Shown: in pieces, positions 6,769-7,470 of the stretch
Position numbering within the stretch: the stretch's first letter is position 1
Layout: the number at the start of each line of letters is the position of its first letter
Notes under the pieces: generated by a model
Seen by the model: the letters and a program-made list of their open reading frames with translations, nothing else
The model's database searches: none
Told to the model about the DNA's origin: nothing
Source of the DNA: Desulfobacteraceae bacterium
GTDB taxonomy: Bacteria > Desulfobacterota > Desulfobacteria > Desulfobacterales > JAABRJ01
Direction of reading: 5' to 3'
Assembly: GCA_011390985.1 (NCBI GenBank)
Contig: JAABRJ010000526.1
Location: 1-7,470 of the forward strand
DNA: 7,470 bases
Position numbers and translations under genes: made by a program

Positions 6769-6844
6769 TGGAGCGGGCAACGAGATTCGAACTCGCGACA
6801 CCAAGCTTGGGAAGCTTGTACTCTACCAACTGAGCTATGCCCGC
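6769..6844 (-). tRNA. tRNA-Gly, anticodon CCC
   Basis: A complete 76-nt cloverleaf. The acceptor stem pairs GCGGGCA with TGCCCGC, and the discriminator is T, followed by an encoded CCA (6771-6769). The D-arm GCTC-AGTTGGTA-GAGT closes with one G-U pair. The anticodon stem CAAGC/GCTTG encloses the loop TTCCCAA, which gives anticodon CCC and reads GGG. The T-arm GCGAG-TTCGAAT-CTCGT also has one G-U pair. Glycine identity fits the C35-C36 pair and the U73 discriminator known for bacterial tRNA-Gly. A strong promoter lies directly upstream and a terminator 130 nt downstream. Its place just ahead of rimP-nusA recalls the metY tRNA gene ahead of the same operon in E. coli. Confidence 0.97.
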
Positions 6845-6858
6845 TTTCCAAGATCGGC

Positions 6859-6887
6859 AACATAGGGCAAAAAAAAAAACTTGTCAA
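6859..6887 (-). promoter_or_regulatory. sigma70-type promoter for tRNA-Gly
   Basis: Minus strand: a perfect -35 TTGACA (6887-6882), a 17-nt spacer, and -10 TATGTT (6864-6859, 4 of 6 matches). The start site would be near 6852, about 8 nt before the mature tRNA 5' end. The spacer contains eleven consecutive T (6879-6869), then GCCC. The bases after the -10 are GC-rich (GCCG), as in promoters under stringent control, a property known for stable RNA promoters. With the leaky arrangement downstream it may also feed rimP-nusA-infB. Confidence 0.85.
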
Positions 6888-6894
6888 CAGAATT

Positions 6895-6910
6895 TATCGA
6901 CGAATCGATA
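6895..6910. repeat. 16-nt palindrome upstream of the tRNA-Gly promoter
   Basis: TATCGA-CGAA-TCGATA on the plus strand; the minus-strand RNA would read UAUCGA-UUCG-UCGAUA, a 6-bp stem closed by a UUCG tetraloop. It ends 7 nt before the -35 box of the tRNA promoter and 33 nt after the MerR stop. It may be an operator or a hairpin at the 3' end of the pheT-MerR mRNA. No T-tract follows directly, so it is not a standard terminator. Confidence 0.5.
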
Positions 6911-6943
6911 GCCTCAGCCTTTACCGTGGCCTGCGGCTGACGG

Positions 6944-7285
6944 TTACAGGGGTTTTTCCAGAAGCTTGCGAATGGCCTTGAGCTCCTCGCGAATTTCGGC
7001 CAATGTCGGCGGCGGCGGCGGGAGCTGGCGGCCGCCCAGGGATTGTTTGGCGCCCTGGATCGTGAATTTGCGATCATACAGGAGGTGCTTGATTTCCAGG
7101 ATCAGCGCCACGTCCTTTTTGCGATACAGTCGCTGGCCGGAAGAGGCTCTCTTCGGCCGGATCTGCTTGAACTCGGTTTCCCAGAAACGCAGAACGTAGG
7201 TCGGCAGGCCGGTGAGGGCGCCCACTTCACCGATTTTGAAGTAAAACTTATCCGGTATTTCAGGCGGAAGGGGGGGAGTGGCCAT
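6944..7285 (-). CDS. MerR-family DNA-binding transcriptional regulator (small)
   Basis: A 113-residue protein with a MerR-type winged helix. The helix-turn-helix is at about 15-35 (FKIGEVGALTGLPTYVLRFWE), the wing at 40-56 with KRASSGQRLYRKKDV, and the linking helices at 57-83. A run of five prolines (89-93) precedes a final charged helix (94-111) likely to form the dimer coiled coil. There is no effector domain and no Cys, so a metal or thiol sensor role is unlikely. The type resembles short MerR proteins found next to pheT (often with ihfA) in deltaproteobacteria; their targets are not known to me. The ATG at 7285 has AAGGGCG about 8 nt upstream and lies 35 nt after the pheT stop, so it is probably cotranscribed with pheST. 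It could act on the palindrome downstream, but nothing in the sequence proves that. Confidence 0.88.
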   Translation of the reverse strand: MATPPLPPEIPDKFYFKIGEVGALTGLPTYVLRFWETEFKQIRPKRASSGQRLYRKKDVALILEIKHLLYDRKFTIQGAKQSLGGRQLPPPPPTLAEIREELKAIRKLLEKPL

Positions 7286-7320
7286 ACCGGGTCGCCCTTC
7301 ACGGCTTTACAGGTTGCCAT

Positions 7321-7470
7321 TCAAACCGGCAGTGTGGCCCCGAAACGCGCCAGGACCTTATCGGACAGCTGCTGGTGAACGCGGCTGACGGCCGTGTCCT
7401 CCAGGGTTCCGGTGTCGGACCGATACGTGATGCGCACCGAGATGCTTTTTTTGCCTTCCGGGATCGGAGG
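7321..7470 (-). CDS. pheT: phenylalanyl-tRNA synthetase beta subunit, C-terminal fragment
   Basis: The last 49 codons and the TGA stop (7323-7321) of a gene entering from the right edge. The residues PPIPEGKKSISVRITYRSD, then TLEDTAVSRVHQQLSDKVLARFGATLPV, match the end of the FDX-ACB (anticodon-binding, B8) domain of PheT: a G-K-K-S-strand, a TL-(T/E)D turn and a final helix with RFGA. PheT, with PheS, charges tRNA-Phe in the cytoplasm. The rest of the protein (about 750 residues) is outside the window. The pattern is clear although short, and the MerR gene directly downstream fits a known deltaproteobacterial neighbourhood. Confidence 0.88.
   Translation of the reverse strand, partial: PPIPEGKKSISVRITYRSDTGTLEDTAVSRVHQQLSDKVLARFGATLPV

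Noticed and set aside
6882..6910. Palindrome plus downstream T11 as a Rho-independent terminator for pheT-MerR
   Set aside because: Fifteen nt separate the stem from the T-run, too far for an intrinsic terminator, and the T-run is better explained as the spacer of the TTGACA/TATGTT promoter.
6914..6946. Overlapping short inverted repeats (ACCGT/ACGGT, TCAGCC/GGCTGA) at and after the MerR stop
   Set aside because: The stems are short, mutually exclusive and lack a T-tract. In GC-rich DNA such matches are common, so no feature is called.

Overview
The window is about 7.5 kb of moderately GC-rich bacterial housekeeping DNA in which every recognisable gene lies on the minus strand, so the map is read from position 7470 down to 1. 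The gene set and order (pheT - MerR-like regulator - tRNA-Gly - rimP - nusA - infB - ylxP - rbfA - nrnA - truB) is the conserved transcription/translation operon. The DUF503 gene before rbfA, the DHH phosphoesterase before truB and the style of the proteins (long Pro/Ala-rich IF2 linker, Ala-rich NusA tail) suggest a deltaproteobacterium (Desulfobacterota, perhaps the Desulfobacterales). That placement is an inference from gene order and protein style, not from a database search.

Right end (7470-6859): the last 49 codons of pheT (phenylalanyl-tRNA synthetase beta chain), then a 113-residue MerR-type DNA-binding protein. The spacer after it carries a 16-nt palindrome and a strong sigma70-type promoter (TTGACA, 17 nt, TATGTT) whose spacer contains eleven T in a row. 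This promoter sits directly before a tRNA-Gly(CCC) gene with an encoded CCA end (6844-6769).

Middle (6768-4441): a 130-nt segment leads from the tRNA to a Rho-independent terminator (6638-6608) that ends only 20 nt before the GTG start of rimP. An 8-nt segment just after the tRNA is perfectly complementary to part of the upstream arm of the terminator, so the region looks like a terminator/antiterminator leader. This resembles the tRNA(metY)-rimP-nusA-infB arrangement of E. coli. rimP overlaps nusA by 1 nt. The 129-nt nusA-infB spacer contains two perfect inverted repeats and no gene.

Left end (4440-1): infB, ylxP (DUF503), rbfA, nrnA and the first 16 codons of truB follow with 22-nt, -4, -32 and 8-nt junctions, consistent with one transcript.

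Together the genes cover 30S maturation (RimP, RbfA), transcription elongation/termination (NusA), translation initiation (IF2), nano-RNA/pAp turnover (NrnA) and tRNA pseudouridylation (TruB). No mobile element, CRISPR array, phage gene or novel protein system was seen. The most interesting content is regulatory: the tRNA-to-rimP leader and the structured nusA-infB spacer.
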